Source of the DNA: Hymenobacter sp. J193
GTDB lineage: Bacteria > Bacteroidota > Bacteroidia > Cytophagales > Hymenobacteraceae
Reading direction: 5' to 3'
NCBI RefSeq assembly: GCF_024700075.1
Contig: NZ_JAJONE010000001.1
Location: forward strand, 3,805,001 to 3,869,000
DNA length: 64,000 bases
The position numbers were made by a program, and so were the translations under genes. The notes beneath the pieces were generated by a model. It made no database searches. It had not been told where the DNA came from and saw only the letters and a program-made list of their open reading frames with translations. This document shows positions 17,230 to 25,886 of this stretch, one piece after another. Numbering within the stretch: position 1 is the stretch's first letter; each line of letters opens with the position of its first letter.

Positions 17230-18951
17230 ATGGAACTGAAAGAAATAAGAATTAGGAACTTTAGGACAGTTGAGCAGGAGCAATCTATTGCCTTGGCAAA
17301 TGGCATTACTTTAGTTGGCCCGAATAGTAGTGGTAAGACTAATATACTTAAAGCAATAAAAATTTTATTCACTGGGTTTGAAAATACGCTTGGTTATAAT
17401 AGAGTCCAAGATTTGACTTTTGGGCAAAAGAATAGAACAAGTATTGTTGCTCAGTTCCAGGGCGAAGCTAAAGGTATAGATAAAGAAATATATAAGCAGG
17501 TTGATGAGCTTCATAAATTGCAAGGAACAAAAAGGTCTAATGACTTGATTAATCTTAGTCTCTATTTTACTGAAGCAGAAACTCCTGTTTATAACATATT
17601 TTCAAATGTAAAGAGGCCAACAGATGCTGCAAAAAATAAAACATATTCTAGAATACATCGTCAACTTGTAACTCAAATTATAGATTCTTTTTGTATTTAT
17701 TATGTTCCTGCATCAAAAAGTATAAAACAATTATATGAAGAACTGTTGGCCCCATTTCTAAGGCAGTTAGCTGCTGATGCTTTTGAGCCTCATATCGCCG
17801 CAATGCTTGTTCAAGTAGATGAAGTTGCTGCTCGGTTAAATAAACAATTACATGATGCTGGATTAAAGAATCTGAATGCTTCTTTTGCAATTCCTGATGA
17901 TTCATTGAATAAGCTTTTGACAAATTTTAATTCTATACTAGAAGATCCTGCGAAAACGCCATTGTATGAAAAAGGTATGGGTATTCAGTCCACTGCCCTC
18001 ATTGCCTCCTTTTTATGGATAACACAGGAGCAGAAAAGACGGAATAGGAAGAATGTAATTTGGTTGTTAGAAGAGCCTGAATCGTATTTGCATCCAGAAC
18101 TATCAATGGCCTGTTTGAAGTTACTGAATGAGTTGGAAAAAGAATCTTTGGTAGTTAAGACTACTCACTCTCTCAGTTTCGTTCCTCAGGATCCTAATAA
18201 GACAAAAGGTGTTATCGTAAACTCTGATAAACGTACTGAGGTATCGTCGTTTAAAACTTATGCTGATGCTACAAATGCACTTAGAAGGAGTCTGGGTGTA
18301 CGATTTAGTGATTTTTATAATCTAGATGTGTATAATGTTTTTGTTGAAGGGCCTAGTGATAGGGAGGTTTTTAAATGGCTATTAGGGAAATTGCCCGAGC
18401 CTTCATATGCATTGCCATATTTGAGGAAAGCTCAGATTCTTGATCAAGGTGGTGTAAAATTTCTCGGTGGGTTTTTAAGGGCGACATATGCATTTATTCA
18501 TAAGGAAAGAGCCTGCGTAGCAGTCTTTGATGGTGATGATGCTGGGGTGAAGGAGTATCGTGACTTACAGCAATTCTTTGGACAGCATTCTATTCCATTT
18601 GAGGCAAATAGAGATTTTGTGGTGGTGCGGAATAAGTTTGCTTTAGAAGGATTGTTTCCGGATGCATGGATTATAGATATTGAAAGCCATCATAAAAGTT
18701 GGTTTAAGACTTTTTCAGTTGACGCATCGGGCGAATTGTCTCCTTTCGATATACACGATAATAATAAAAGCCAAGTCCAGAATGAATTAATGAAAAGAGC
18801 AAACGATGAGACTGACCTTAGTTGGGCAGATAGGCTCATTGTTGTTTGCAATGCAATAGATAATGCTCTAGAAATTCAGGAAAAAAGGCTCAGTAAAACT
18901 CAGACACCGAAAGCTATTATTGCAAAACCATTACCAAGTACTAGTTCATGA
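17230..18951 (+). CDS. OLD-family ATP-dependent nuclease (ABC-type ATPase + Toprim)
   Basis: 573 residues, full length. The N-terminal ABC/SMC-like ATPase has Walker A GPNSSGKT at residues 30-37 and a Walker B/D-loop segment VIWLLEEPESYLHPELS near 276. The C-terminal Toprim nuclease domain shows its glutamate in VFVEGPSDREVF (about 369) and the acidic pair in AVFDGDDAG (about 433). This is the OLD layout known from phage P2 Old and GajA, which cut DNA in response to phage. No UvrD-like GajB or reverse transcriptase lies next to it, so it looks like a stand-alone class 1 member. It is strikingly AT-rich next to its G+C-rich neighbours, which suggests recent acquisition. The defence role is inference. 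Confidence 0.88.
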   Translation: MELKEIRIRNFRTVEQEQSIALANGITLVGPNSSGKTNILKAIKILFTGFENTLGYNRVQDLTFGQKNRTSIVAQFQGEAKGIDKEIYKQVDELHKLQGTKRSNDLINLSLYFTEAETPVYNIFSNVKRPTDAAKNKTYSRIHRQLVTQIIDSFCIYYVPASKSIKQLYEELLAPFLRQLAADAFEPHIAAMLVQVDEVAARLNKQLHDAGLKNLNASFAIPDDSLNKLLTNFNSILEDPAKTPLYEKGMGIQSTALIASFLWITQEQKRRNRKNVIWLLEEPESYLHPELSMACLKLLNELEKESLVVKTTHSLSFVPQDPNKTKGVIVNSDKRTEVSSFKTYADATNALRRSLGVRFSDFYNLDVYNVFVEGPSDREVFKWLLGKLPEPSYALPYLRKAQILDQGGVKFLGGFLRATYAFIHKERACVAVFDGDDAGVKEYRDLQQFFGQHSIPFEANRDFVVVRNKFALEGLFPDAWIIDIESHHKSWFKTFSVDASGELSPFDIHDNNKSQVQNELMKRANDETDLSWADRLIVVCNAIDNALEIQEKRLSKTQTPKAIIAKPLPSTSS

Positions 18952-19143
18952 TTTCTCTTAAGTCATAGGTGGAATTCTTGCAAAGTGCTAATTGTAAACA
19001 GGGAACAACGCCGCCCGAGCCCCGCTCCGGCGGCGTTGCTCGTTCTAGCCCTTCAACCAACGAGAAAAAAGCAAAACGCCTGCTTCCGTTGTTTACCTCC
19101 CTGCACCGGCACATCACCGGCGCACGAACCAAACAACGCAACT

Positions 19144-19869
19144 ATGAACATCGGAATCATTGGCGCCGGCCACATCGGCAGCGCCCTTGCCGGGCGGCTC
19201 ACCAGCCTCGGCCATTCGGTATACATTGCCAACTCCCGCGGCCCCGAGACGCTGCAGGACCTGGCCCAGAAAACCGGCGCTACGCCCGTCACCACCCAGG
19301 AAGCGGCTCAGCGCGGCACCGACCTCATCGTGGTAACCATCCCGCTCAAGAACATTCCCGACCTGCCCAAAGACCTGCTGGCGGGCGTGCCGGCCGAGGT
19401 GCCCATCATCGACACCAGCAACTACTACCCGCTGCTGCGCGATGGCCAGCTGCCGGAGCTGGAAACCGGCGACCTGACCGAAAGCGGCTGGGTGCAGCAG
19501 CACCTGGGCCGCCCCGTAGTGAAGGTGTTCAACAACATCCTCGCCGACCACCTCGCCCAGCCGGGGCAGCCCGCCGGTACGCCCGGCCGCGTTGCCCTGC
19601 CCGTCGCCTCCGATGATGCCGCTGCCAAGCAGAAAGTAATGCAGCTGGTAGAAGAGCTGGGCTACGACGCCATTGACGCCGGCAGCCTGCGCGAATCGTG
19701 GCGGCAGCAGCCCGGCGGCCCCATCTACTGCAACGACCTGCCGGCCGACAAGCTACGCGAGCAGCTGACCAGCCTCGGCACCGAGCGCACGCCGGAGCAG
19801 CACGCCGAGTTCCTGGCCAACCAGGCCAAGCAGGAGCAGGCTATGGCGGCGCAGGGCATAAAGCTGTAG
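19144..19869 (+). CDS. F420H2/NADPH oxidoreductase-like NAD(P)-binding protein
   Basis: 241 residues. The Rossmann nucleotide-binding motif GIIGAGHIGSALAGRL begins at residue 3, directly after the start chosen at 19144. Then come IANSRGPETL and VVTIPLKNI, typical of the NADP oxidoreductase, coenzyme F420-dependent family (PF03807). In bacteria without F420 such proteins are NADPH-dependent reductases of unclear substrate. The C-terminal half (NNILADHLAQPG, PVASDDAAAKQKV, LGYDAIDAGSLRESW) also fits. A possible G+C-rich hairpin at 19006-19038 lies in its leader. Normal base composition returns here after the AT-rich nuclease gene. Confidence 0.88.
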   Translation: MNIGIIGAGHIGSALAGRLTSLGHSVYIANSRGPETLQDLAQKTGATPVTTQEAAQRGTDLIVVTIPLKNIPDLPKDLLAGVPAEVPIIDTSNYYPLLRDGQLPELETGDLTESGWVQQHLGRPVVKVFNNILADHLAQPGQPAGTPGRVALPVASDDAAAKQKVMQLVEELGYDAIDAGSLRESWRQQPGGPIYCNDLPADKLREQLTSLGTERTPEQHAEFLANQAKQEQAMAAQGIKL

Positions 19870-19948
19870 CAGACGGTTACCGGCTACATAAGCTAAAAAC
19901 CACCTGCTGAGCGCAGGCTATGCAGCGCGCAGGTACTGGCAATTTTAT

Positions 19949-19984
19949 ACTGCGCCGTCTGGGGAAGCCCAGGCGGCGCAGTTT
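19949..19984 (+). terminator. Probable terminator after the NADPH oxidoreductase gene
   Basis: Arms ACTGCGCCGTCTGGG and CCCAGGCGGCGCAGT pair with one bulge around a 4-base loop, followed by TTTCGTT. The T-tract is short. Confidence 0.6.
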
Positions 19985-20068
19985 CGTTCGGGCAGGCATG
20001 AAACCGGGGACCGGCAAAGCAAATCATATCAGGGTAGGCTAATATTGCTGCGAAAAATTCTGCTTTGC

Positions 20069-20698
20069 ATGCTGCCACCATCTATCAAACGATACCACTA
20101 CTGGACGGGCTTGTTGTTGTCCGTGTTCATCCTGGCTCATCTAGCCAATCACCTGGTTGCGCTGTGGAGCGTGACGGCGCACCTGGAGGTTATGGAGGCC
20201 TTGCGGAGCGTGTACCGGCACCCCGTGGTCGAAACTAGCTTGCTCCTAGCCGTGGTGGGGCAGGTGTTCACCGGGCTGCGCCTGTACTGGCGGAGCCGAC
20301 AGCAGCCCCGGCAGCCGTTGGCGGGCCGGATTCAGATTTTCTCCGGCTTGTACCTCGCGTTTTTTCTGCTGGTGCATACCGGGGCGGTGCTCACCGGACG
20401 GGCCTGGTTTGGGCTCGATACAAACCTGTACTTCGCGGCGGCGGGTATCAATACCTTCCCGTTTAGCTTGTTTTTCGTGCCGTATTACTTTCTGGCGGTA
20501 ACGGCCGTCTTTCTGCACCTCGCCAGCCTGCACTACCTGAAAGGCCGCCGCATCTGGGGCGAGTCCGGCGCGCGGCGGCAGGCCCTGGGCATTGGCGGCG
20601 CCGGGGTGCTCGTGGCCCTGCTGATTTTGTTTGCCATGACCAACCAACTGCAAGGCTTCCCCATTCCGGCGGATTACCTGCGGGCTTTAGGAAAGTAA
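20069..20698 (+). CDS. Membrane protein with paired histidines (cytochrome b-like shape)
   Basis: 209 residues from the ATG at 20069 (a TTG 24 bases upstream is less likely). Five hydrophobic helices are visible. Histidines lie in or near membrane segments: FILAHLANHLVAL, FFLLVHTGAVL, AVFLHLASLHYL. This placing resembles the haem-binding anchor of the succinate dehydrogenase/fumarate reductase cytochrome b superfamily, but no flavoprotein or iron-sulphur subunit gene is near, so no function is given. It begins after a terminator and is followed by another small membrane protein 75 bases on. Confidence 0.7.
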   Translation: MLPPSIKRYHYWTGLLLSVFILAHLANHLVALWSVTAHLEVMEALRSVYRHPVVETSLLLAVVGQVFTGLRLYWRSRQQPRQPLAGRIQIFSGLYLAFFLLVHTGAVLTGRAWFGLDTNLYFAAAGINTFPFSLFFVPYYFLAVTAVFLHLASLHYLKGRRIWGESGARRQALGIGGAGVLVALLILFAMTNQLQGFPIPADYLRALGK

Positions 20699-20773
20699 TA
20701 CCCGGTACACTTGCCCGCACTTGGCGGAGCTTTTCGATATTTCCGAAGCCACCAACCCCATTCTAGCTTGCTC

Positions 20774-21205
20774 ATGAAACACCTTCTTACTACCCGGGTT
20801 GCGGCCACCGGAGTGCGCATTATCCTGAGCCTGGTCGTGGTGTTTCACCTGCTGGTGCTAACGGGCGTAATTCCGTTTGACATCGTGTGGGGCGGGCGGC
20901 TGAAAAGCCACAGTCAAATGCTGCGGTTCGAAGTCGTGTCGATAATCCTGAACCTGCTGATGCTGGTGGTAGTGGCCGCCGCCTCGGGGGCGCTGCAGGG
21001 GCGCGTCAACGGGCGCTTGGTTAAAGGCGCGTTGTGGGTGATGATGGCTCTTTTCCTGGTAAATACGGTAGGCAACCTGTTGGCCAATACCACGCTGGAA
21101 CGGTTGCTTTTCACTCCCTTAACGCTGCTGCTCGCCCTGTTCTGCTGCCGGCTGGCTATCGGCCAAGGCAATGCGGGCGCAGCGGCCCCCGACGCCGGCG
21201 CGTAG
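20774..21205 (+). CDS. Small integral membrane protein, unknown function
   Basis: 143 residues from the ATG at 20774. Four predicted membrane helices: IILSLVVVFHLLVLTGVI, VVSIILNLLMLVVVAAA, GALWVMMALFLVNTVGNLL and LLFTPLTLLLALFC. A short Ala/Gly-rich tail follows. It could be co-transcribed with the preceding membrane protein (75-base gap). No family recognised. Confidence 0.7.
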   Translation: MKHLLTTRVAATGVRIILSLVVVFHLLVLTGVIPFDIVWGGRLKSHSQMLRFEVVSIILNLLMLVVVAAASGALQGRVNGRLVKGALWVMMALFLVNTVGNLLANTTLERLLFTPLTLLLALFCCRLAIGQGNAGAAAPDAGA

Positions 21206-21300
21206 GGCGGGCTACATTCAAAGGAGCATGCCGCCACCGTTTTCCTGGCAGAAATACCCGCAGGTACGGCTTGGTCAGCAGAGAATGGTGCCGGGGCGCC

Positions 21301-21329
21301 TTGCCATGTAAGGACCTTCTGTAGTTTTG
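21301..21329 (+). promoter_or_regulatory. Candidate Bacteroidota promoter for the short GNAT gene
   Basis: TTG at 21301-21303, an 18-base spacer and TAGTTTTG at 21322-21329, which matches the -7 consensus TAnnTTTG exactly. The ATG lies about 50 bases downstream. Confidence 0.5.
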
Positions 21330-21378
21330 GCACCAGCGGCAGCTGGGCGCACATACCCCGTTTTTCTTTCGCTAATCG

Positions 21379-21705
21379 ATGAAACCCGAACTCCACGACC
21401 TTCCACTTATTGACAACAGCGGCGGCCACCGCTTCGAGCTGACTGTGAACTACGCCACTGCCTTCATGGAGTATGGCGAGCGGGACGGAGCTATGGCCCT
21501 GTTTCACACCGAAGTGCCGGCCCAGCTGGAAGGGCAGGGGGTAGGCACGGCCCTGGTGGAAAAGGTGCTGGCCGAAATCGAGCGGCGGCAGCTGCCGCTG
21601 ATACCCCTGTGCCCGTTTGTGACCGGCTACCTCAAGCGCCACCCGGAGTGGCAGCGGCTGGTGGCTCCCGCCTATCAGCGCTGGTTTCAGCAAACCCCAG
21701 AATAA
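21379..21705 (+). CDS. Short GNAT-like N-acetyltransferase (PF14542 type)
   Basis: 108 residues, the length of the minimal GNAT family PF14542 rather than a full GNAT (about 150). The acetyl-CoA loop is EGQGVGTALVEKVL (about residue 51), followed by the family signature PLCPFVTGYLKRHPEW. Strand FELTVNYATAFMEY precedes it. Such proteins acetylate small or unknown amines; none is assigned. A matching promoter lies upstream. The SMI1/KNR4 gene begins 51 bases later. Confidence 0.88.
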   Translation: MKPELHDLPLIDNSGGHRFELTVNYATAFMEYGERDGAMALFHTEVPAQLEGQGVGTALVEKVLAEIERRQLPLIPLCPFVTGYLKRHPEWQRLVAPAYQRWFQQTPE

Positions 21706-21756
21706 AAGTGCTGCGGCTGACGAACTATCAACTTAGTGAATACCAATGACTTACCT

Positions 21757-22191
21757 ATGCATGAGGAGCTGCTTAACCGAATCCGGCTTTATCTGGCCGA
21801 AAACGAGCTGTTCGCGGGCCAGGCCGCAACACCGGCGCAGCTTGCTGCCGCGGAAGCACAGTTAGGCGTTGCCTTCGCGCCAGCCTATAGAGAGTTTGTC
21901 GCCTTGTTTGGGGGAAGCTACGTGGGCGTACCGGTGTACGGGTTCAACAACTGCCCCATGCTGTCCGCCGAAACGGTTGTGGACTTAACCATAAGGTTCC
22001 GAAACGACTATCAGGCCCTCGGCCGCTGGCCTGTACTGGCCCGCAGCTACGTTATTTCCCTGACGGGCAGCGGCGACCCTGTCATTCTGGACCTGCAGGG
22101 GCAGGTCAGGGTGTACTACCACGACAGCGGGGAGGAGGAGGTGCTGGCTGATAGTTTTCAGGAGCTGCTTGAGCAGCATTTGCCCCACTGA
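21757..22191 (+). CDS. SMI1/KNR4 (SUKH) family protein
   Basis: 144 residues from the ATG at 21757 (an in-frame GTG lies 21 bases upstream). SUKH-fold features are LAAAEAQLGVAFAPAYREFV (about residues 25-44), LFGGSYVGVPVYGF and a late SGDPVILDLQGQVRVYYHDSGEE. The family includes immunity proteins that neutralise polymorphic toxins, and also many housekeeping members. No toxin gene with a nuclease or peptidase tip lies nearby, so it is either an orphan immunity protein or unrelated to toxins. No signal peptide; cytoplasmic. Confidence 0.82.
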   Translation: MHEELLNRIRLYLAENELFAGQAATPAQLAAAEAQLGVAFAPAYREFVALFGGSYVGVPVYGFNNCPMLSAETVVDLTIRFRNDYQALGRWPVLARSYVISLTGSGDPVILDLQGQVRVYYHDSGEEEVLADSFQELLEQHLPH

Positions 22192-22388
22192 GCTCCTCTG
22201 CCGGGTTGCCCAGCGCCGGCCTCTTGCCTGAAGCCAATAGTACCTGCGTACAGCTACCTGGGACGTCAGGATTTTCCGGGAGACGAGCGTAGCAGATGGA
22301 TAGAATGCTGATTGGTGGCTGGCCGGCTGCGGCGGCTGGCATATATTTGCCGGCTGAAAGGATAGCCGGCCGCCGCCAACCACTGCAC

Positions 22389-22970
22389 ATGCGAAGAAAG
22401 CTACGCGGACACGCACGTCGGGCACGGGTCATCATCTACCAGGAAACCCTGTTCGACTACAAAGAGCACCTCTGGACGTTCGTCGGGGCGTTTACCGGTA
22501 TGGGGCTGATTGGCCTGCTGAGCCGCTACGTCTTTGGCCCTTCCGACACGCTGCTGCTTGTTGGCTCGTTCGGAGCCTCCTCGGTGCTGATTTATGGGGT
22601 CGTGAACAGCCCGCTGGCGCAGCCGCGCAACCTTATTGGGGGGCACCTCGTCAGCGCGGTAATTGGGGTTACGGTGCAGCAACTGGCGGGCGAAGAGCTG
22701 TGGCTGGCGGCGGCGCTGGCGGTGGCCTTGTCCATTGTGGGCATGCAGATAACTAAAACCCTGCACCCGCCGGGTGGTGCCACGGCCCTTATTGCCACGG
22801 TGGGCTCGGCGCAGCTCAAGGCGCTGGGGTATTGGTACGTGCTGATGCCGGTACTGGTGGGCGTACTGCTGCTGCTGGTGGTGGCGCTGGTGGTCAACAA
22901 CATCACGGCCACGCGCAGCTACCCGGCCAACAAGCACTGGTATAAAATCTGGCGCCGCCGGTATTCATAG
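22389..22970 (+). CDS. HPP-family membrane protein
   Basis: 193 residues from the ATG at 22389. It carries the HPP signature, KTLHPPGGATALIA, at about residue 122 within a set of four to five membrane helices (VGAFTGMGLIGLLSRYVF, LLLVGSFGASSVLIYG, LAAALAVALSIVGMQI, YVLMPVLVGVLLLLVVALVV). HPP proteins are membrane proteins; a plant and cyanobacterial member transports nitrite. The substrate here is unknown. A perfect -7 element, TATATTTG, lies at 22342-22349, but no TTG sits at the right distance. Confidence 0.88.
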   Translation: MRRKLRGHARRARVIIYQETLFDYKEHLWTFVGAFTGMGLIGLLSRYVFGPSDTLLLVGSFGASSVLIYGVVNSPLAQPRNLIGGHLVSAVIGVTVQQLAGEELWLAAALAVALSIVGMQITKTLHPPGGATALIATVGSAQLKALGYWYVLMPVLVGVLLLLVVALVVNNITATRSYPANKHWYKIWRRRYS

Positions 22971-23004
22971 CGGCAGGAGCGGAGCCGCCGGTCCGGCAGG
23001 GAGC

Positions 23005-23577
23005 CTACGCTGCCCCGAAAGCCGTGGATGCTGCTTCGGGCCGGGGGCCGCTGGCTTGCCGGAACAGCAGGGCGGAGCCCACCCAGAGCGCAACGAACAG
23101 CAGATTGGCGGCAAACACCTTGGCAACGCCCGCCGTAAGCTCGGGCCGCCAGATCAGCACAGCTACCACGGGCACCAGAAACTGCGCGCCGGCCGCCGCC
23201 AGCATCGTGCGAGCCATGCCCTGCGGCTGCAGGCGCGCCAGGATGGACCCCAGGAAAACGATAATGAGCACGCCCCCAAACAACAGGTTGGCGGGGTTGT
23301 CTTCGCTGCCGATGATGCCCACGGCCAGGTTTGCCCAGATAAGGAGCAGCGTAGCGGCCAGCGCCAAGCCTGCCCCCAGGCGGTAGGCGGTGTTGCCTCG
23401 CCGGCGGGCTACCAGCTCGTAGGCCAGACCCGTACCGAAGATCAGCCCCCCCGCCACGATGAAATCAAACAGGTTCCAGCCCTCACCATCGGTGAATTGC
23501 GTGAGCACCAGGGGTACCAGCAGAATGCCAGCAGTTATCAGGGCAAGGCGAACAAGGTTTTTGGCGGGCAGCGTCAT
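23005..23577 (-). CDS. Multispanning membrane protein, unknown function
   Basis: 190 residues with six likely membrane helices, for example LALITAGILLVPLVL, FIVAGGLIFGTGLAYELV, AGLALAATLLLIWANLAVG, LLFGGVLIIVFLGSIL and FAANLLFVALWVGSALLF. A short loop (RRRGNTAYRLG) is basic and likely cytoplasmic. No catalytic motif is seen. It faces the HPP gene tail to tail with a 34-base gap. No family is assigned. Confidence 0.72.
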   Translation of the reverse strand: MTLPAKNLVRLALITAGILLVPLVLTQFTDGEGWNLFDFIVAGGLIFGTGLAYELVARRRGNTAYRLGAGLALAATLLLIWANLAVGIIGSEDNPANLLFGGVLIIVFLGSILARLQPQGMARTMLAAAGAQFLVPVVAVLIWRPELTAGVAKVFAANLLFVALWVGSALLFRQASGPRPEAASTAFGAA

Positions 23578-23983
23578 GGCGGTACGAAGTAGGGGTGAGA
23601 AAAATTCTCCTCACTTCTTCTGGTAATTCGGCCCCGCAAGCGGCAGACAAATCAAGTAGAGAAGCAAGGGTAATGCAAAGCAAGTAAAAGAACTTTGTAT
23701 TTCAAAGTAAAAATTTGTTGAAGCTGCCATGAAATGGAGTGGGAGCTAGCTTCCGCCCATTAATGAAACGCGGACTACAGGAGTTGTTCCCTGGTCATTG
23801 GGAAGAAACTCCGCGCCGTGCAGCGTTTTCGTCCAGCACTTCGTGATGCGGAAGCTGGGTTGAATCAAGCTGTAAACCAGGTGTTTCGGGCAGCGCGCGG
23901 CGGCCATTGGCTTATTGGCCCCCGAACGGCCGCTGCGTAGCGTGGTTTCAACATCCGCCCGCTAAAAAGCGTATACCGGGAGC
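23578..23983. other. Intergenic stretch, no gene recognised
   Basis: This 406-base gap separates divergent genes and should hold two promoters. Bases 23586-23617 contain an imperfect inverted repeat (GGGTGAGAA / TTCTCCTCAC). From 23665 to 23725 it is AT-rich. No frame of useful length or known RNA is visible. Confidence 0.45.
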
Positions 23984-24418
23984 ATGCATCCCGTTGTGCC
24001 CTGGCTTCCGCTGTTACTGCTGCCCGTGGTGGTGGCTTTCCTGGGCTTGATCAGCTTCATACTGTCGCGCATGGGCTGGGCGCGCCTGGCCGGGCAGTAT
24101 GCTGTGGCCAAGGTGCCCTATACGGTGCAGCGGGAGCTGCTGGGCTACCTGCGCATAGGGCCGGTAAGCTATAAGAATTCTGCCCGGGCCGGCATCACCC
24201 CGCAAGGGCTGTGGCTCTCCACCTGGAAAATATTATACCTGGGGCATCCACCGCTGTTTGTTCCCTGGTCGGCGTTCGGACCGGTGCGGGCACAGCAGTT
24301 TCTCTGGGCCAGGACCTACGCCACCTACATCAGCTCAGGCAACGACCAGATCAGCTTCTCTTTCAGCAATGAGCGGGTGCTGGCCGCACTAAACGCCTTT
24401 GTCTCAACCCAAACCTAA
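23984..24418 (+). CDS. Small membrane-anchored protein, unknown function
   Basis: 144 residues. One strong N-terminal membrane helix (PLLLLPVVVAFLGLISFIL) is followed by a mixed alpha/beta soluble part: GITPQGLWLSTWKILYLGHP, FVPWSAFGPV and SFSFSNERVLAAL. The pattern of short strands with a PWSAF core resembles PH-like domains that report on membrane state, but I cannot confirm a family. It faces the GH43 gene tail to tail. Confidence 0.65.
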   Translation: MHPVVPWLPLLLLPVVVAFLGLISFILSRMGWARLAGQYAVAKVPYTVQRELLGYLRIGPVSYKNSARAGITPQGLWLSTWKILYLGHPPLFVPWSAFGPVRAQQFLWARTYATYISSGNDQISFSFSNERVLAALNAFVSTQT

Positions 24419-24453
24419 CTAAGGCACGCGTAGGCCCGTCGCCCGCCAAAGAT

Positions 24454-25467
24454 TTAGAGTTTCCGTGCCGGTACGCCTTCCTGGGTAATCTTCACCGGTT
24501 GAATGCGGCCCTCGGCATTGAAGTACATCCGGTCGATGCAAGTGACGCGGTGGTTCATGTCGGTTTCGCCTAGCGGGCGGCGGTGGTACACAATGTACCA
24601 TTCATCGGTGCCCGGCACCTGCACCACGGAGTGGTGGCCTGCCCCGGTGGCCACGGCCGGGTCCTGCTGTAGAATTTTGCCTTCCCGCCGGAAAGGGCCC
24701 AGCGGCGAGTCGGCCACGGCGTAGGCCACTGAGTAGTCGGGCCCGGCCCAGCCCCCCTCACTCCACATAAAGTAGTACTTGCCCTGGCGCCGGAACATAA
24801 TCGGGCCTTCCACATAGTTCTGCGGGGTAATTTCCCGGAACGTCCGGCCATCAGGAAAAGGCAGGAAGCCGGTGAAGTCGGGCTTGAGGCGGGCAATGTT
24901 GCAGTGCGACCAGCCGCCGTAGATGAGGTAATACTGCCCGTCCTGATCCTGAAACACGAACTGGTCGATGGGCTGGGCGCCATTGTGGATATTGCCGACG
25001 AGCGGCTTGCCCAGGTAGTCGCGGAACGGGCCCTCGGGCCGGTCGGCCACGGCCACGCCAATCCCGCCTACTTCGCCCTCGTGCACGTCGTTGGCCCCGA
25101 AGAACAAAAAGTATTTGCTGTCCTTTTTGACCACGGCCGGGGCCCACATAGCCCGTCGGGCCCACCGGATGCTGGTGGTATCCACAATGCGCGGGTGCTT
25201 GGTCCAGTGTACCAGGTCAGGCGACGAAAAAGCATCCATAAACACCTGCTCATCAAACGGCGCCGAGTAGGTAGGGTATACCCAATACTCCTTGCCGAAG
25301 ATGACAGCTTCCGGGTCGGCGTACCAGCCGGGGAATACCGGGTTGCCGGCCTGCTTGGTTACGGCTGCGGACTTGGGCTTACCCGCGGTGGTTTGGGTGG
25401 TTTGAACGCAGGCTACGTGCGTCAGCAGCAGGCCCGCCAGCGCCCCCGGCAGCAGAAGGTGTTTCAT
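24454..25467 (-). CDS. Glycoside hydrolase family 43-type protein, secreted
   Basis: 337 residues from the ATG at 25465-25467, which opens a signal peptide with a Cys at its end (LLLTHVAC), possibly a lipoprotein. The five-bladed propeller enzymes of GH43 use three acids: here Asp in WYADPEAVIFG (about residue 52), Asp in PIDQFVFQDQDG (about 168) and Glu in YVEGPIMF (about 226). Members cleave arabinose, xylose or galactose side chains from plant polysaccharides. The exact sugar is not readable. No SusC/SusD pair or other carbohydrate genes are adjacent, so it is not in a polysaccharide utilisation locus here. Confidence 0.87.
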   Translation of the reverse strand: MKHLLLPGALAGLLLTHVACVQTTQTTAGKPKSAAVTKQAGNPVFPGWYADPEAVIFGKEYWVYPTYSAPFDEQVFMDAFSSPDLVHWTKHPRIVDTTSIRWARRAMWAPAVVKKDSKYFLFFGANDVHEGEVGGIGVAVADRPEGPFRDYLGKPLVGNIHNGAQPIDQFVFQDQDGQYYLIYGGWSHCNIARLKPDFTGFLPFPDGRTFREITPQNYVEGPIMFRRQGKYYFMWSEGGWAGPDYSVAYAVADSPLGPFRREGKILQQDPAVATGAGHHSVVQVPGTDEWYIVYHRRPLGETDMNHRVTCIDRMYFNAEGRIQPVKITQEGVPARKL

Positions 25468-25886
25468 AGCTGCATAAATACACGGAAAATTCCATTGGCG
25501 CCGCATACCGGATACGGCCCCGGACGCGGGGCACTTGGCTGTACTACCCCGAAGCTGTATCTTGCCGGTTGGGTTGAAAGCGAAGTAGCCATGCCTCCAC
25601 GCTGCGCCGGCGCGTTGCCGAGAGCTTCCTTCCTGCCCCGGTCAACTTGCCTCATGGCAGTTTTTTGGGCGGGCGCGGTTTCGGTGGCGGGCAGGCGAGG
25701 ACAGAAGAATGCGTCATATTAAACTGCCTGATGATGATTCTCCCCATTTTGCCCGGGAAACGGCCGCTGAAAGGCCATAACCCCGGGCGCTAACCGGCAT
25801 GCTCCTGCCAGACAAATTGCTGCTCCAAGGCGGCCGGCAAAGCTTTGGATTTATCGACAAACAACTGGTTTTAGACAAGAGTACGC
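25468..25886. other. Intergenic stretch between GH43 and the acyltransferase
   Basis: A 419-base gap between divergent genes. TATCTTGC near 25558 resembles a -7 element, and a 43-residue frame starts at 25591, but its composition is unconvincing and I do not call it. The rest shows nothing. Confidence 0.4.

Noticed and set aside
17230..18951. Gabija system
   Set aside because: The OLD protein lacks an adjacent GajB (UvrD-like) helicase gene, so only a stand-alone OLD nuclease is supported.
20069..20698. Succinate dehydrogenase cytochrome b subunit
   Set aside because: Histidines and helices are suggestive, but no sdhA/sdhB neighbours and no clear family motif.
25591..25722. 43-residue frame after a TATCTTGC element
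   Set aside because: Cys/Ala/Arg composition typical of random G+C-rich frames; no terminator or homology.
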